This document shows positions 44,471 to 55,085 of a stretch of 64,000 bases of DNA, piece after piece. Both the position numbers and the translations under genes were made by a program. Origin of the DNA: Dyella sp. OK004 (lineage in GTDB: Bacteria; Pseudomonadota; Gammaproteobacteria; Xanthomonadales; Rhodanobacteraceae); assembly GCF_900114495.1 (NCBI RefSeq), contig NZ_FOZI01000002.1, positions 1-64,000 on the forward strand, read 5' to 3'. Within the stretch, counting starts at the first letter, position 1, and each line of letters opens with the position of its first letter. A model generated the notes under the pieces. The model did not search any database. It was not told the DNA's origin and worked only from the letters and a program-made list of their open reading frames with translations.

Positions 44471-47400
44471 TCATGACGTGATGTCTGTGCCGGGATGACT
44501 CTGCGACGCGGATCGATGCCGGATCTCCACTTGATGATCCTTGCCATCATCGACCAGGGAGATGCTCTGCTCCACTTGCACCTTACCGTCGAGGCTGACC
44601 TGATCGCCGCCTTCAAGTCCGGCTTCCTGCAGGACGGTGATGTGGTAATCCGTCTCGCGATATCGGTAGTCCATGCTGAAAGAACGCCATGCGGAGGGCA
44701 GCACGGGCCTGATATGCAGGCGCTCGCCTTCCACGTGCAAGCCAAGCAGCGACTCCACGATCAGCCGGTACATCCAGCCGGCCGAGCCGGTGTACCAGCT
44801 CCACCCTCCCCGTCCGGTATGTGGAGCCACACCATAGACATCGGCAGCCACGACGTAGGGTTCGATCTTGTAGATCTCCATGCCTTCGGCCGTCAGGCTG
44901 TGATTGACCGGATTGATCATGCCCAGCAATTCCCACGCGCGCTTGCTGTCGCCAAGTTCGGCAAACGCCATCGTTGCCCAGATCGCCGCGTGCGTGTACT
45001 GCCCTCCGTTCTCACGAACACCTGGCACATAACCCTTGATGTAGCCCGGATCGAGTGAGGACTTGTCGAACGGCGGTTCGAGCAGTTGCACCAATCCAAC
45101 GTCGCGACGCACCAGGTGCTGGTCCAGCGAATTCATCGCCTGTTGCTGGCGCGCCGCCTCACCCGCGCCAGACAGCACGGACCAGCTTTGCGCAATGGAG
45201 TCGATCCGACACTCATCGTTGGTGGCCGAACCCAAGGGCGCGCCATCGTCGAAGTACGCGCGCCGGTACCAGGCACCATCCCAGCCATGCTGTTCGATGC
45301 TCGTGCGCAACTTGGCGGCCTCGACCTCGCAGCAGGCGGCGAACGCTTCATCACCGCGCAGACGTGCCACCGGCGCGAACTGAAGCAGCACGCCATAAAG
45401 GAAGAAACCCAACCAGATGCTCTCGCCGTGCCCGTGTTCACCGACGCGGTTCATGCCATCGTTCCAGTCACCGATACCCATCAGCGGAAGTCCATGCGTG
45501 CCGCGCGGCATGCTATGTCCGATGGCGCGAACGCAATGCTCATAGAGCGTTTCGCGCAGACCCGAATGCGCTGGCAGGTCGTAATAGGACTCCTCATCGA
45601 GACCGACCTGGCGTCCTTCAAGGTAGCCCGCGACCTCATCGAGCACGCCGTGGTCACCGGTGGCAAGTACGTAGCGACTGGTGGCCAAGGGAAGCCACAA
45701 ATAGTCGTCCGAACAGCGCGTGCGCACCCCCCGATCCAGCGGCGGATGCCACCAGTGCTGCACATCGCCCTCGACGAACTGGTGCGCGGCACACAGCAAC
45801 AAATGCTGGCGCGAGCTGTAGGGCGAGGCATGGATCATCGCCATGGAGTCCTGCAACTGGTCGCGGAATCCGTAGGCGCCGCCGGACTGGTAATAACCGC
45901 TGCGCGCCAGGAAGCGGCAAGCGATGACCTGGTACATCAACCAGCCGTTGGTAAGCACATTGACCGCTGGATCGGGCGTCTGCACCTGCACCTTGCCCAG
46001 CGTCCAGCGCCAGTGCGTGCGTACGGCTTCCAAGGTGTTGGCTGCAGTGCCCATACCGCGGAATCGCTGCACCATATCGCTGGCCGCTTTGGCGTCGCCG
46101 GCCATGCCCAGTCGGAAGATGATCTCCTGCTCATCGCCGTCATCCAGTTCGAAGGCAAGCTGGATGGCCGCACAAGGATCCAGACCGGCACCGACACGTC
46201 CCGACAGGCGCGCGTGCCCCATCGCTGCCGGTGCGCGCAGGCTGCTGTTGCGGCCAAGAAATTCGCTGCGGTCACAGCTGAAGGTGCGTGCGGGGTTGTC
46301 GACATCGAAGAAGGCGACCCTACCCGGGAAGTCCGTGTTGTAGGCGTTACGCGCAAAGAGCGCCCCGGTCATCGGATCGGACTCGGTCACCACGTGCATC
46401 GCCGATTTGCTGCGCAATTCACCCAGTACCCAGTCGACATACCCCGTCGCGGAAAGGCGGCGTGTGCGTCCGGATGTATTACGCACCCTGAGCACGGAGA
46501 ACTTCACCGCGGAATCCAAAGACACGTAAACCCACAACTCGCTGCTGATGCCCTCTTCCGCGTGTTCGAACACCGAATAGCCGAAGCCGTGCCGGGTCAC
46601 ATAAGGACCTTCGCCACATCGCGGCAGCGGCGTGGGCGACCAGTAATAGCCTGTTTCGTCGTCGCGCAGGTACATCGCCTCGCCACAACCGTCGGTCACT
46701 GGATCGTTCTGCCAGGGCGTCAGCCGGAACTCGTGCGCGTTCTCGCCCCAGGTATAGGCACCGCCGCTTTCGGAAACTACGGTGCCGAACTGCGCATTGG
46801 CCAGCACGTTGACCCATGGCGCGGGTGTCGCCTGCCCTGCCTTCAAGGTAATGACATATTCGGTGCCGTCAGCACTGAATCCGCCATAGGGATTGCTTAG
46901 AGACAGCTCCCTGGGCGGCGTTTCGGACGCGGCGTGACCGCCGACCTCGTCAGAGGTAAGCCGGTTCGCCACGGCGGTGAACGGCACCGGCTGCGTTCTT
47001 ACCCGCCGTCGATTGATCTGTTCGGTCAGGCTACCGCGACTGTCGTCGACGATCAGGCGCGCGGTGGCCTGCACCAGGATGCGATCCTCGTTGGATATCT
47101 GTTGCGCCGGCCGCACGAAGATACCGCCCGGGCGATCCAGCAGGCTCGCCTCCACGCCGGAGGCGATCAGGCCCATGATCATGTCCTGCAATTGCTGTCG
47201 ATAACCGGCGTGATCCTCGTTCCATATCACCAGATCGACCGCCAGACCCTTGAGGCGCCAGTACGCATGTGCCTGCACCAGCTGGCGTACCAGGTCGATA
47301 TTGGCAAGCTCCGCGATGTGCAGCAGCACAATTGGCAGGTCACCGGAAATGGCCTGGCCCCACAAACCTGACTGGCCACGCCGATTCGCCAGAAGAATGC

Positions 47401-50400
47401 CGGTGTCGGCACGCAGAGAGGCATTCGCATAGATGATGGACGTGGCCATGCGCTCGTACAGCTGCGCATCAGCCAGGCTCGCATTCAACTGGCGCAGCAG
47501 TACCTGACTGTGGGTCCATGCGAGGTCGAACACGCGGTCAGCCAGATGACGGTCGCGATACTTCTCCATCAAGTGCACGCAGGCGTCACGGCTGTCACCG
47601 ATACCGGTGACCGTGTCGATCAGTGCTGATTGCTCGGGCTGCAGCGTAATGCGGCAGCGGATGGCTACGATCGGATCAAGCACCGAACCTTCGCTGTCCG
47701 AAAGACGGTCAATGGTGCTATCCATGACCAGCGGCGAGGCCACGCTGCGGCCGCGGCCGATGAATCTGGCACGGTCAGTCTCATAGGAAATCTCGTCGAT
47801 GTCGGCATCGTGCACGGCCAGCAGATGGCACATCCATGGCACCTGCTCCTGGCTGGAGCGCGGGCGCCGCGTACATACAATGGCCTGCAATGCGCGCACC
47901 AGTTCGGTCTGCACGAACAGATTGCTGAAGGCGGGGTGCACCGCATCGGCCATCGGTGGTGCCAAGACCACTTCGGCATAGCTGGTGATCTCAATGGTCC
48001 GCTTCGCTCGCCCGCGATTCGTGATGCGGATGCGACGAAGCTCGATGTCGTCTTCGGGCGACACCACGATTTCGGTATGCGCGTCGAAGTCCCGTTCGCG
48101 CACGCGAAACTCGGCGCGCGCATCAGAGAAGATCGCCTCGTAGGCCTCGGTTTTCTTCAAGGTGGGCTGGAATGCACTAGACCAGAATTCGCCGCTGGCC
48201 ACATCGCGCAAATAGCAGAACATGCCCCAGTTGTCGGAGCTGATGTCTTCCCGCCACCGCGTCACAGCCATATCCCGGTGTCGGCTATAGCCGCCGCCCG
48301 CACTGCTCACCATGACGTGGTAGCGGCCATTGGAAAGCAGCTGCACGGCCGGCTCCGCCCGGTTCGGATCGGCAAACACGCGCAATAAGGTTTCGGATAC
48401 CAGCGACGGGGCTTCCAGCGAGGCGAAGCCGGTGGCGTGCTGATATTCCGCTGCCGTCCTGGGCACCCGCTCCTGCAGCAGCAGCAAGGTGGCCTGGAAG
48501 CTTGGCTCGGATTCGAAGCGCTTCTGCATCAGGCGCGGCCGTAGCACGTAGCTGAGCGCCAACAGACTCATACCCTGGTGATGCGCCATGAAGGAGTAAA
48601 CGATCGCCGAGCTTTGCCCGCGCGGCAAACGCGCGGGGGTGTAGTCGACGGCCTCATACAAGCCGAAGCGCCCCTCCAGCCCCTCGTCAGCAAGACGTTG
48701 CAAGTTGGCGCAAGCGGCTTCGGGGGCCACCAGCAGCGCCAGGGCCGACGCATAAGGCGCAACGACCAGCTCCTCGCCCAGGCCGCGTTTGAGGCCGAGC
48801 CCGGGAACGCCGAAGGCCCGGTATTGGTAGTTGAAATGGACATCGCGTGCGTTATACCCGCACTCGGAAACGCCCCAGGGAATGCTCAGCTGATTGCCGT
48901 ACTCGATCTGTCGGTCGACGGCGGTGCGACAGGTCTGGTGCAGCAGCGTGCCCTCATAGCTCGGCATCACCAGCATCGGCATCAGGTACTCGAACATCGA
49001 GCCGCTCCATGATAGCAACACCGGTTCACCGCTCACGCTAGTCAGCAGCCGGCCGAGCGTGAACCAGCTTTCCTGTGGCAGCTGTTGCTGGGCAATCGCG
49101 ACAAAACTGGTGAGCCGTGCTTCCGATGCCAGCAGATCGTAGAAGCCGGTATCGAGCCGCCGTTCCTCCACGTTGTATCCGATCGACAGCAGGTCGCGAT
49201 GGGTGTCGTAGAGAAATTCATATTCCATATCGGCCAGGTCGGCCGCCTGCTGCGCCAACGTGACGAGCACGTCGATCAACTCGATCGCGCGTCGCTTCGC
49301 TGCCAGGACCGAAGGTCGCGCATCCATCGCCACCTGCGCTTCGTCCATGTCGATATTGGCCACTTGCCGAAGCGTTGGGATGCCCTCCCGACTACCCTCT
49401 CCCTCGACACCGGACAGCCCAACCAAGGAAGCCAGGTAATCCTGGATATCGCGGCACTGCTCCAGCAGCCGCTGCAGCCAGAAATCGGCATGGCCATCGA
49501 GGACGGCCTTCACTTCGGTGGCCGCTTTCTCCGCCCGATCCAGCACCTTCTGCATGCGATCCCGCGCGATCGCCAACGATTCCGATGGTGCGGCGAGGGC
49601 GGCCTCGAGTTCAGCCTCGACACCCAGTAGAGCCGCGACGCCTTCCGGGCGTTCCGCGGTCACGGCTTCGCGCAAGATGTCCAAAGTGTCATGCAAGCCT
49701 TCGAACATGCGCTCGTCAAAAACCGGATCATCCGGCAGCGCAAGCAAGCCGGGACGAAGGGTCAACAGATGCCCAGCCAGATTGCCGCTATCCACGGCGG
49801 ATACGTATCGCGGCCGCAGCGGCTGCAATGACAGCGTGTCGTACCAGTTATAGAAATGCCCCCGATACCGCTCCATGTTCCCCATCGTTTGCAGCGTGGC
49901 GGCCGTACGCTCTGCCAGCCGCCCTGCCGTCAGGTAGCCAAGGTCGTAGGCGGCAAGGTTCGCCAGCAACGCCAATCCCATGTTGGTCGGGGAAGTACGA
50001 TGCGCAATGACGGCCTCCGGCTGCTCCTGCATATTGTCCGGCGGAAGCCAGTTCTCCTGAGGTCCCACATGTGCCTCAAAGAACGCCCAGGTTCTGCGGG
50101 ACAGCCGGCGCAGGAAACGCCGCTCTCGCGGCGTCGGATTGAACGTGCTGATCAACGGCGGCTTGCTGATCCACCAAGCCACCGCAGGCGACACGAGCCA
50201 CATCAACAAGAACGGCCCAGCGACCGGCAATGCTTCTGGCCTCCGCAGCCATAACACTGTCAAGGTCACGATGGCCAGCAGCGGGCCAATCCACATCGAT
50301 CGGAACAGTTCGGCCAGATCGTTGGTGCTGACGCGCTCCACTTCTCTGGATGGATTCCACTGCAAAAGTCGTCGCCGGCTGATGGCAATACGCCAGAGTG

Positions 50401-53095
50401 TTCGGACGATCGCATCCAGGCTGTACAGCGCTTCGTGAGGCAGCCATATCAATGCCAGCAGTGCACGGGCGAAGTGCTGTCCGGCCGAATGCAGCGCTCC
50501 CCCCAGGTGCTGTTCGAGCACCACCTCGCTCGGCTTTTGGAGCAGATCCAGCAACGAGGCCAGCACCGGCGGAACCAGGACAACCGCCAGAACGGCAAAA
50601 GTCCACGAAGCTGCTTGCGACACGTCCAGCCAACCGAGCAAAAGCAGCGCCAGCAGCGACGGCGGTACCAGACTGCGGCGGAGATTGTCGAGAATCTTCC
50701 AGTGCGACAGCGCGGAAAGCGGGTTGCGCTCGCGGCGCTTGCCCGGCAAGGGAACCCAGGGGAGAAGCCATGGCAGCAGTTGCCAGTCGCCGCGCACCCA
50801 GCGATGACGCCGTTTCACATCGGCGTTGTAACGCGAGGGATATTCCTCGTAGAGCTGGATATCACTGATCAATCCGGATCGGGCGTAGCAACCCTCGAGC
50901 AGGTCATGGCTCAGGATGCCGTTGTCGGGGAAACGCCTGGCAATGGCCTGTTCAAAGGCGTCGACATCGTAAATGCCTTTGCCAATGAAAGAGCCTTCAC
51001 GAAACAGATCCTGATAGACATCCGACACCGCCCGCGTGTACGGGTCGACGCCGGCATCACTGCCAAAAAGTCGCGCAAAGGATGAACGCGTCGCGCTGGG
51101 CAGGCTGATGCCGACACGCGGTTGCAGAATGGCGTAACCAGAGACGATGCGCCGCTTGGCGGGATCATAAACAGCGCGATTGAGCGGATGCGCCATGGCA
51201 CCGATGAACAGCCGGGCGGAATCGCGCGGCAATTGCGTATCGGCGTCGAGGGTGATGACGTACCTGATCTCCGGAAAAATATCCGTGCGTCCGACGATCA
51301 TCGAGAACCGGTCACGCCCCGTGCCTCGCAGCAACGCATTGAGCTCAGCCAACTTGCCCCGCTTGCGTTCGAAACCCATCCATACCTTGTCGGCTTCATT
51401 CCAGCGGCGCGGCCGATGAAAGAGAAAGAACCGGTCAGCATGCACATCGGGATAGGCCGCATTGAGCGCATCGATGCGTTGTTGTGCCAGCCGCAACAAA
51501 GACGCGTCCTGCTCCAGGACTTCCGTCGATGCATCAGTGAAATCGGTCAACAGGCCAAAATGGACGTGTTCGTCGCGATTGGCGAGAAAGCGCACCTCAA
51601 GACCTTCGATCAGCTCGTCGACATCCTGCAAGCTAGAAAACAGCGTAGGAATAACCACCAGTGTCCGGGCATGCTCGGGAACGCCCTCGCTGAAATCCAG
51701 GCGAGGCAGCATCTGGGGCGTCACGGCGATGGTCGCCAGCCAGTTCACCAGACCGATGGCCAGCTGGCTGGTCACGAGCACCGTGGGAATCGCGATCAGC
51801 GCGGCCAGCCACCCATGTATGCCATTCAGCCCGATGCCGAGCATCAAAGGACGCGCGAGCAGCAGGGTCAGCAGTGCGATCAGGCCAAGGTAGATTTCCA
51901 GCGGAGCCGCCAGAACGAGCCGTTGCAGTCGTTGTGAAAAAATTCTCCGGGCAGCGATGGCTCGCTCCAGAGTCACCACTCCCTTGTCCACCAGATAGAA
52001 GCCGACGTGCGACGGCGCAGCCCCCTGCCCGCTTCCAGACCGTGCCAGCTCGACCGTTGCGCGGGCCACGTCCGCTTCGGCGTGGCCGCAATGTTTAGCC
52101 AGCGCCTCGACGACATGCCGATAGTGATCGCGCGTGTCGAAATCCATGGCGGCATAGATACCCGCAGGATCTTCGCGCAGCGCCTGTTCGACCGCACTGG
52201 TGCTTTCGACAAACTCGCGCCAGTCCATCGCCGACAGCATGCGCAAGCTGCCGATGCTATTGCCGATAGACACTTGGTCGGCGGCCTGCTGCTGCGCCTC
52301 CATCTGCACCAGATGCTCGATGCTCAGGCCCGATTCCGCGAGCCGCTGCTCAATCCAGGTCAGCGGCAATGCCAATGCCGGGCTTTGTCCTTGCAATCGG
52401 CGGGTCAGTTCGGCGACGAACGAACTGGCCATCGGAGGATCCGATCGCGCCATGTCGGCCACCGCGAGCACAACGCTCTTGGGATCGCTTTCGGCGATCT
52501 CGGTCATCTGGTCCGCCCACTCGTCGGCCAGGTTGCGGTCGCCCCAGTCGGACATCACGCGAGCAGCCACGCGGCGCAGATTCTCGATCAGTGCCAGGCG
52601 GAGCATGATTGGAATGGCCCACAATTCGCCTAGCGTGAGCAGGGTGACCGTCTGGTAGGAGGCCACAAAGCGGCGCAGACTCTCGCTGTCCACCCTGCCG
52701 TCGCCATGCGAGATGGTTTCCAGCGCGATGTCATAGACGCGCGGAAGTCTCGCGGATGGTCCATGAACGAGGCGCGGAAGCTCGCGGCTGTAGCCTTTGG
52801 GCAAATGCCTCTGCGCCGTGCGAATCTGTTCCTCGATCAAATAGAAATTGTCGAGCAGCCATTCGCCCGCGGGCGTGATGCGTTGTCCGCCTCCCAAGGC
52901 GCGCGTAAGCATTTCGCAAGTGTGCGAGAGCACCACCTCGTTGTCGGCAAGACGCGTCAACAACGTATTGGCCCTGGAGTGCTTGCTCGAACGATGCCGG
53001 CTTGCCAGCACCGCGCCGTATGCCTCCATCTGGTCGGCGCTGTACAGCTCCGAGCGCAAGGCAGGCTCTTGCGCAAAGCTGCCACGACGCAACAT
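44471..53095 (-). CDS. ndvB: Cyclic beta-1,2-glucan synthase (NdvB/ChvB type)
   Basis: Giant inner-membrane protein, about 2874 aa from ATG 53095. An N-terminal helical region precedes membrane segments near 410-480, a GT84 glycosyltransferase domain (TLDADTQLPRDSARLFIG, RRHRWVRGDWQLLPWLLP), more membrane helices, a glycoamylase-like segment (SAIVYSFMAHHQGMSLLAL), and two GH94-related regions; the last has the phosphorylase-type acid loop GIGDWNDGMNRVG. Known family members polymerise UDP-glucose, cyclise it and export periplasmic beta-1,2-glucan used in osmoadaptation and host interaction. The longer reading starts at a TTG (53164); ATG 53095 has AGAGAG upstream. Followed by pgm. Confidence 0.93.
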   Translation of the reverse strand: MLRRGSFAQEPALRSELYSADQMEAYGAVLASRHRSSKHSRANTLLTRLADNEVVLSHTCEMLTRALGGGQRITPAGEWLLDNFYLIEEQIRTAQRHLPKGYSRELPRLVHGPSARLPRVYDIALETISHGDGRVDSESLRRFVASYQTVTLLTLGELWAIPIMLRLALIENLRRVAARVMSDWGDRNLADEWADQMTEIAESDPKSVVLAVADMARSDPPMASSFVAELTRRLQGQSPALALPLTWIEQRLAESGLSIEHLVQMEAQQQAADQVSIGNSIGSLRMLSAMDWREFVESTSAVEQALREDPAGIYAAMDFDTRDHYRHVVEALAKHCGHAEADVARATVELARSGSGQGAAPSHVGFYLVDKGVVTLERAIAARRIFSQRLQRLVLAAPLEIYLGLIALLTLLLARPLMLGIGLNGIHGWLAALIAIPTVLVTSQLAIGLVNWLATIAVTPQMLPRLDFSEGVPEHARTLVVIPTLFSSLQDVDELIEGLEVRFLANRDEHVHFGLLTDFTDASTEVLEQDASLLRLAQQRIDALNAAYPDVHADRFFLFHRPRRWNEADKVWMGFERKRGKLAELNALLRGTGRDRFSMIVGRTDIFPEIRYVITLDADTQLPRDSARLFIGAMAHPLNRAVYDPAKRRIVSGYAILQPRVGISLPSATRSSFARLFGSDAGVDPYTRAVSDVYQDLFREGSFIGKGIYDVDAFEQAIARRFPDNGILSHDLLEGCYARSGLISDIQLYEEYPSRYNADVKRRHRWVRGDWQLLPWLLPWVPLPGKRRERNPLSALSHWKILDNLRRSLVPPSLLALLLLGWLDVSQAASWTFAVLAVVLVPPVLASLLDLLQKPSEVVLEQHLGGALHSAGQHFARALLALIWLPHEALYSLDAIVRTLWRIAISRRRLLQWNPSREVERVSTNDLAELFRSMWIGPLLAIVTLTVLWLRRPEALPVAGPFLLMWLVSPAVAWWISKPPLISTFNPTPRERRFLRRLSRRTWAFFEAHVGPQENWLPPDNMQEQPEAVIAHRTSPTNMGLALLANLAAYDLGYLTAGRLAERTAATLQTMGNMERYRGHFYNWYDTLSLQPLRPRYVSAVDSGNLAGHLLTLRPGLLALPDDPVFDERMFEGLHDTLDILREAVTAERPEGVAALLGVEAELEAALAAPSESLAIARDRMQKVLDRAEKAATEVKAVLDGHADFWLQRLLEQCRDIQDYLASLVGLSGVEGEGSREGIPTLRQVANIDMDEAQVAMDARPSVLAAKRRAIELIDVLVTLAQQAADLADMEYEFLYDTHRDLLSIGYNVEERRLDTGFYDLLASEARLTSFVAIAQQQLPQESWFTLGRLLTSVSGEPVLLSWSGSMFEYLMPMLVMPSYEGTLLHQTCRTAVDRQIEYGNQLSIPWGVSECGYNARDVHFNYQYRAFGVPGLGLKRGLGEELVVAPYASALALLVAPEAACANLQRLADEGLEGRFGLYEAVDYTPARLPRGQSSAIVYSFMAHHQGMSLLALSYVLRPRLMQKRFESEPSFQATLLLLQERVPRTAAEYQHATGFASLEAPSLVSETLLRVFADPNRAEPAVQLLSNGRYHVMVSSAGGGYSRHRDMAVTRWREDISSDNWGMFCYLRDVASGEFWSSAFQPTLKKTEAYEAIFSDARAEFRVRERDFDAHTEIVVSPEDDIELRRIRITNRGRAKRTIEITSYAEVVLAPPMADAVHPAFSNLFVQTELVRALQAIVCTRRPRSSQEQVPWMCHLLAVHDADIDEISYETDRARFIGRGRSVASPLVMDSTIDRLSDSEGSVLDPIVAIRCRITLQPEQSALIDTVTGIGDSRDACVHLMEKYRDRHLADRVFDLAWTHSQVLLRQLNASLADAQLYERMATSIIYANASLRADTGILLANRRGQSGLWGQAISGDLPIVLLHIAELANIDLVRQLVQAHAYWRLKGLAVDLVIWNEDHAGYRQQLQDMIMGLIASGVEASLLDRPGGIFVRPAQQISNEDRILVQATARLIVDDSRGSLTEQINRRRVRTQPVPFTAVANRLTSDEVGGHAASETPPRELSLSNPYGGFSADGTEYVITLKAGQATPAPWVNVLANAQFGTVVSESGGAYTWGENAHEFRLTPWQNDPVTDGCGEAMYLRDDETGYYWSPTPLPRCGEGPYVTRHGFGYSVFEHAEEGISSELWVYVSLDSAVKFSVLRVRNTSGRTRRLSATGYVDWVLGELRSKSAMHVVTESDPMTGALFARNAYNTDFPGRVAFFDVDNPARTFSCDRSEFLGRNSSLRAPAAMGHARLSGRVGAGLDPCAAIQLAFELDDGDEQEIIFRLGMAGDAKAASDMVQRFRGMGTAANTLEAVRTHWRWTLGKVQVQTPDPAVNVLTNGWLMYQVIACRFLARSGYYQSGGAYGFRDQLQDSMAMIHASPYSSRQHLLLCAAHQFVEGDVQHWWHPPLDRGVRTRCSDDYLWLPLATSRYVLATGDHGVLDEVAGYLEGRQVGLDEESYYDLPAHSGLRETLYEHCVRAIGHSMPRGTHGLPLMGIGDWNDGMNRVGEHGHGESIWLGFFLYGVLLQFAPVARLRGDEAFAACCEVEAAKLRTSIEQHGWDGAWYRRAYFDDGAPLGSATNDECRIDSIAQSWSVLSGAGEAARQQQAMNSLDQHLVRRDVGLVQLLEPPFDKSSLDPGYIKGYVPGVRENGGQYTHAAIWATMAFAELGDSKRAWELLGMINPVNHSLTAEGMEIYKIEPYVVAADVYGVAPHTGRGGWSWYTGSAGWMYRLIVESLLGLHVEGERLHIRPVLPSAWRSFSMDYRYRETDYHITVLQEAGLEGGDQVSLDGKVQVEQSISLVDDGKDHQVEIRHRSASQSHPGTDITS

Positions 53096-53442
53096 GGACT
53101 CTCTGCGAAGAATGGCCCGAAGGTGGCGTAGGCTCAGCAAAGCCAGAGGACTGCTTATCTTCAAAAGCGACCATCCCGTTATGAGGTTGTGGATGTAGCG
53201 TCCTTTCCGCGCTCAAACGCGATCACGCTCGGCTTTTGCTTCCCGACATTCGGTTTTACGCCGCTCGGCGAGGCCGCTGCGTGAAGAGGTGCCAGGTAGG
53301 TGGGCCATGACTGGCACGGAGGGAGGCCACCTGGATGTCGACGCGACGTCGTGGGCCTCACAAGGGGATAACCGCACCCAGATCAGACTTTCGGGATCAG
53401 ATGCCGGTATTCCTTGATAGTAGAGGATCGAAGAGGCAAGCG

Positions 53443-54258
53443 ATGCAGATCGGCATGATTGGATACAACGCGGCCAACGCTCACGTCGCCATGCAATGGT
53501 CGGAGGCCGGATACCAGGTCGTCGGCTTCGATCCGGGCCGAGATGAGCACGAAAGAACCTTGCATCCGGGGCTGACATTGGTCGATCGCCTCGATGACCT
53601 AGCGATAGCCTTGCCGCCACCGCGCACGCTATGGATGGCATTGCCAGACCGCACCGAGACCGAACGTATCTATAACGAGCTGCTGCCATTGCTCACCAAG
53701 GGCGACACGGTCATTGACGCAGGCTACTCCTATTACAAGGACACACTGCGTCGGGCGCACGTCTTCTCACGGTTTCGCTATCAGCTCATCGACGTGGGTA
53801 TGTGCAGAGCATGGCCATCCACGGATGGTGGCGGCATGGTCATCGGAGGAGATCCATCGACCATTGAGCATCTTGGCTGGGTTTTCGAGGCGCTAAGTCC
53901 CACGCGCACTCAAGGCTGGGGCCGAGTGGGCCCGGCAGGATCGGGCCATTTCGCCAGGATGATCCATGCCGCCATGGCGTCGGCCATGGCGCAGATGGTC
54001 AAGGAAGGTATCGCGATCCTTTGCTGTAAAACGGACCCCGATCTTGACCTCCCTCAGCTAGCGGAGATCTGGAGCCACAGCGATGCCGCGCTCGCGCGCC
54101 TTCTTAGTCTGACAGCCAACGATCTGGCTCGTCAGACGGGCGTCCGGGGTGACGCGTCCGATGAAAAGTGGATTCTCGACGAGGCGTCCGAGCTAGGCGT
54201 GGCCACCCCTGTACTCGCATGTTCGTTGTTCGAATTTCTGCGTACGCCCCTTTCCTGA
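53443..54258 (+). CDS. 6-phosphogluconate-dehydrogenase-like protein lacking catalytic residues
   Basis: A 271-aa protein with the overall order of decarboxylating 6PGDH (short form): Rossmann start MQIGMIG, VIDAGYSYYKD, GPAGSGHFARMIHAAM. But the dinucleotide motif GLGxMG reads GYNAAN, GNS reads GYS at 94-96, and the active-site KMVHN reads RMIHA, losing the catalytic Lys (Arg172) and Asn (Ala176). It is therefore probably a pseudoenzyme or a diverged function. AGAGG precedes ATG 53443. Divergent from the beta-glucan synthase gene; the spacer 53096-53442 presumably holds both promoters. Confidence 0.82.
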   Translation: MQIGMIGYNAANAHVAMQWSEAGYQVVGFDPGRDEHERTLHPGLTLVDRLDDLAIALPPPRTLWMALPDRTETERIYNELLPLLTKGDTVIDAGYSYYKDTLRRAHVFSRFRYQLIDVGMCRAWPSTDGGGMVIGGDPSTIEHLGWVFEALSPTRTQGWGRVGPAGSGHFARMIHAAMASAMAQMVKEGIAILCCKTDPDLDLPQLAEIWSHSDAALARLLSLTANDLARQTGVRGDASDEKWILDEASELGVATPVLACSLFEFLRTPLS

Positions 54259-54521
54259 GAGCGTGCGCCGAATGCGATGATCCGGCCCGCAGCAACCAAG
54301 GCGCGCCCGTCGCGGCAAGATCGCGCTGCGGCACGCTTGCAAAATTCTCGCATTCTCGGCCGACACCGGTAGCCTGGTCCTTTTTTGTGGCAGCCTTCTA
54401 GAGACGAGGCTGGGGCAGTCCAGACTTCCACCTGACGGCGCGCATAAGGAAGTCCTCACGGAAAAATTCCTTGCAGCGACGTAGCATGCATATAGACGTT
54501 CCCGACGCGGGAGTTACTAGC

Positions 54522-54998
54522 ATGTCCAATCTCATCGTAGCCAAATTTGATAATCAGTTTGCAGCCGCATCCGTCATAGACAAGCTGTTAGCACGGGGCA
54601 TGCAACGTATGCACGTGCAGTCATGCGTGGATGAAAGCGTAGGAAACTCAGCCGCAAGCGCAAGCGCGCCGACATCGGTCATGTCCGGCACCAGTCACCA
54701 GGGCCATCGGGAAGGCCAGAAAGCATCGGAGTTCAGATCGCCCAGCCATCCTCCAGTCCCCAAACAGATGGGCCATACCATGGTTACGGTCGAACTGGAT
54801 GATGAAATGCTTGCCAGCGATATTCGCCGTCTTATGTCACTCGCGGGTGCGACATCCATTGAATTGCAGGATGCGAAGCCGCCCACGGAGAACCCGCTCA
54901 TGTGGCCGGATTACGGCACGGCCTCAGCCATTGATGTGGAGCGAGCTATTTGCGCTACCAGAGGCAGTGAATCCCTAGGTCCGCATGCTCGACATTAG
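54522..54998 (+). CDS. Small protein of unknown function, possibly general-stress-protein-like
   Basis: A 158-aa soluble protein from ATG 54522 (GGGAG upstream). The N-terminus SNLIVAKFDNQFAAASVIDK and the later TMVTVELDDEMLASDIRRLM suggest two halves of a ferredoxin-like alpha/beta fold as in YflT/GsiB-region stress proteins, with a low-complexity Ser/Ala/His linker between. The similarity is by eye only. No operon partner is obvious; the region 54259-54521 has no gene. Confidence 0.6.
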   Translation: MSNLIVAKFDNQFAAASVIDKLLARGMQRMHVQSCVDESVGNSAASASAPTSVMSGTSHQGHREGQKASEFRSPSHPPVPKQMGHTMVTVELDDEMLASDIRRLMSLAGATSIELQDAKPPTENPLMWPDYGTASAIDVERAICATRGSESLGPHARH

Positions 54999-55052
54999 CC
55001 GCGTCGAGACGTATCGATCCGGCAGTGATGGGGTAAGCGCATGGGGTCTCGC

Positions 55053-55082
55053 GGCGGGGCGCGCCCCGCCACAAGATCTTGT
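55053..55082. repeat. Two abutting perfect palindromes
   Basis: ggcggggcgcgccccgcc (55053-55070) and acaagatcttgt (55071-55082) are each self-complementary and directly adjacent, 3 bp after the fasciclin stop codon. No T-run, so a classical terminator is not clear. Confidence 0.6.
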
Positions 55083-55085
55083 TGG

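Noticed and set aside
45086-46900. Long plus-strand open frame (604 codons) opposite the cyclic-glucan synthase
   Set aside because: Mirror of the GC-biased codons of the real gene; Arg/His/Gln-rich, no known motif, no ribosome site.
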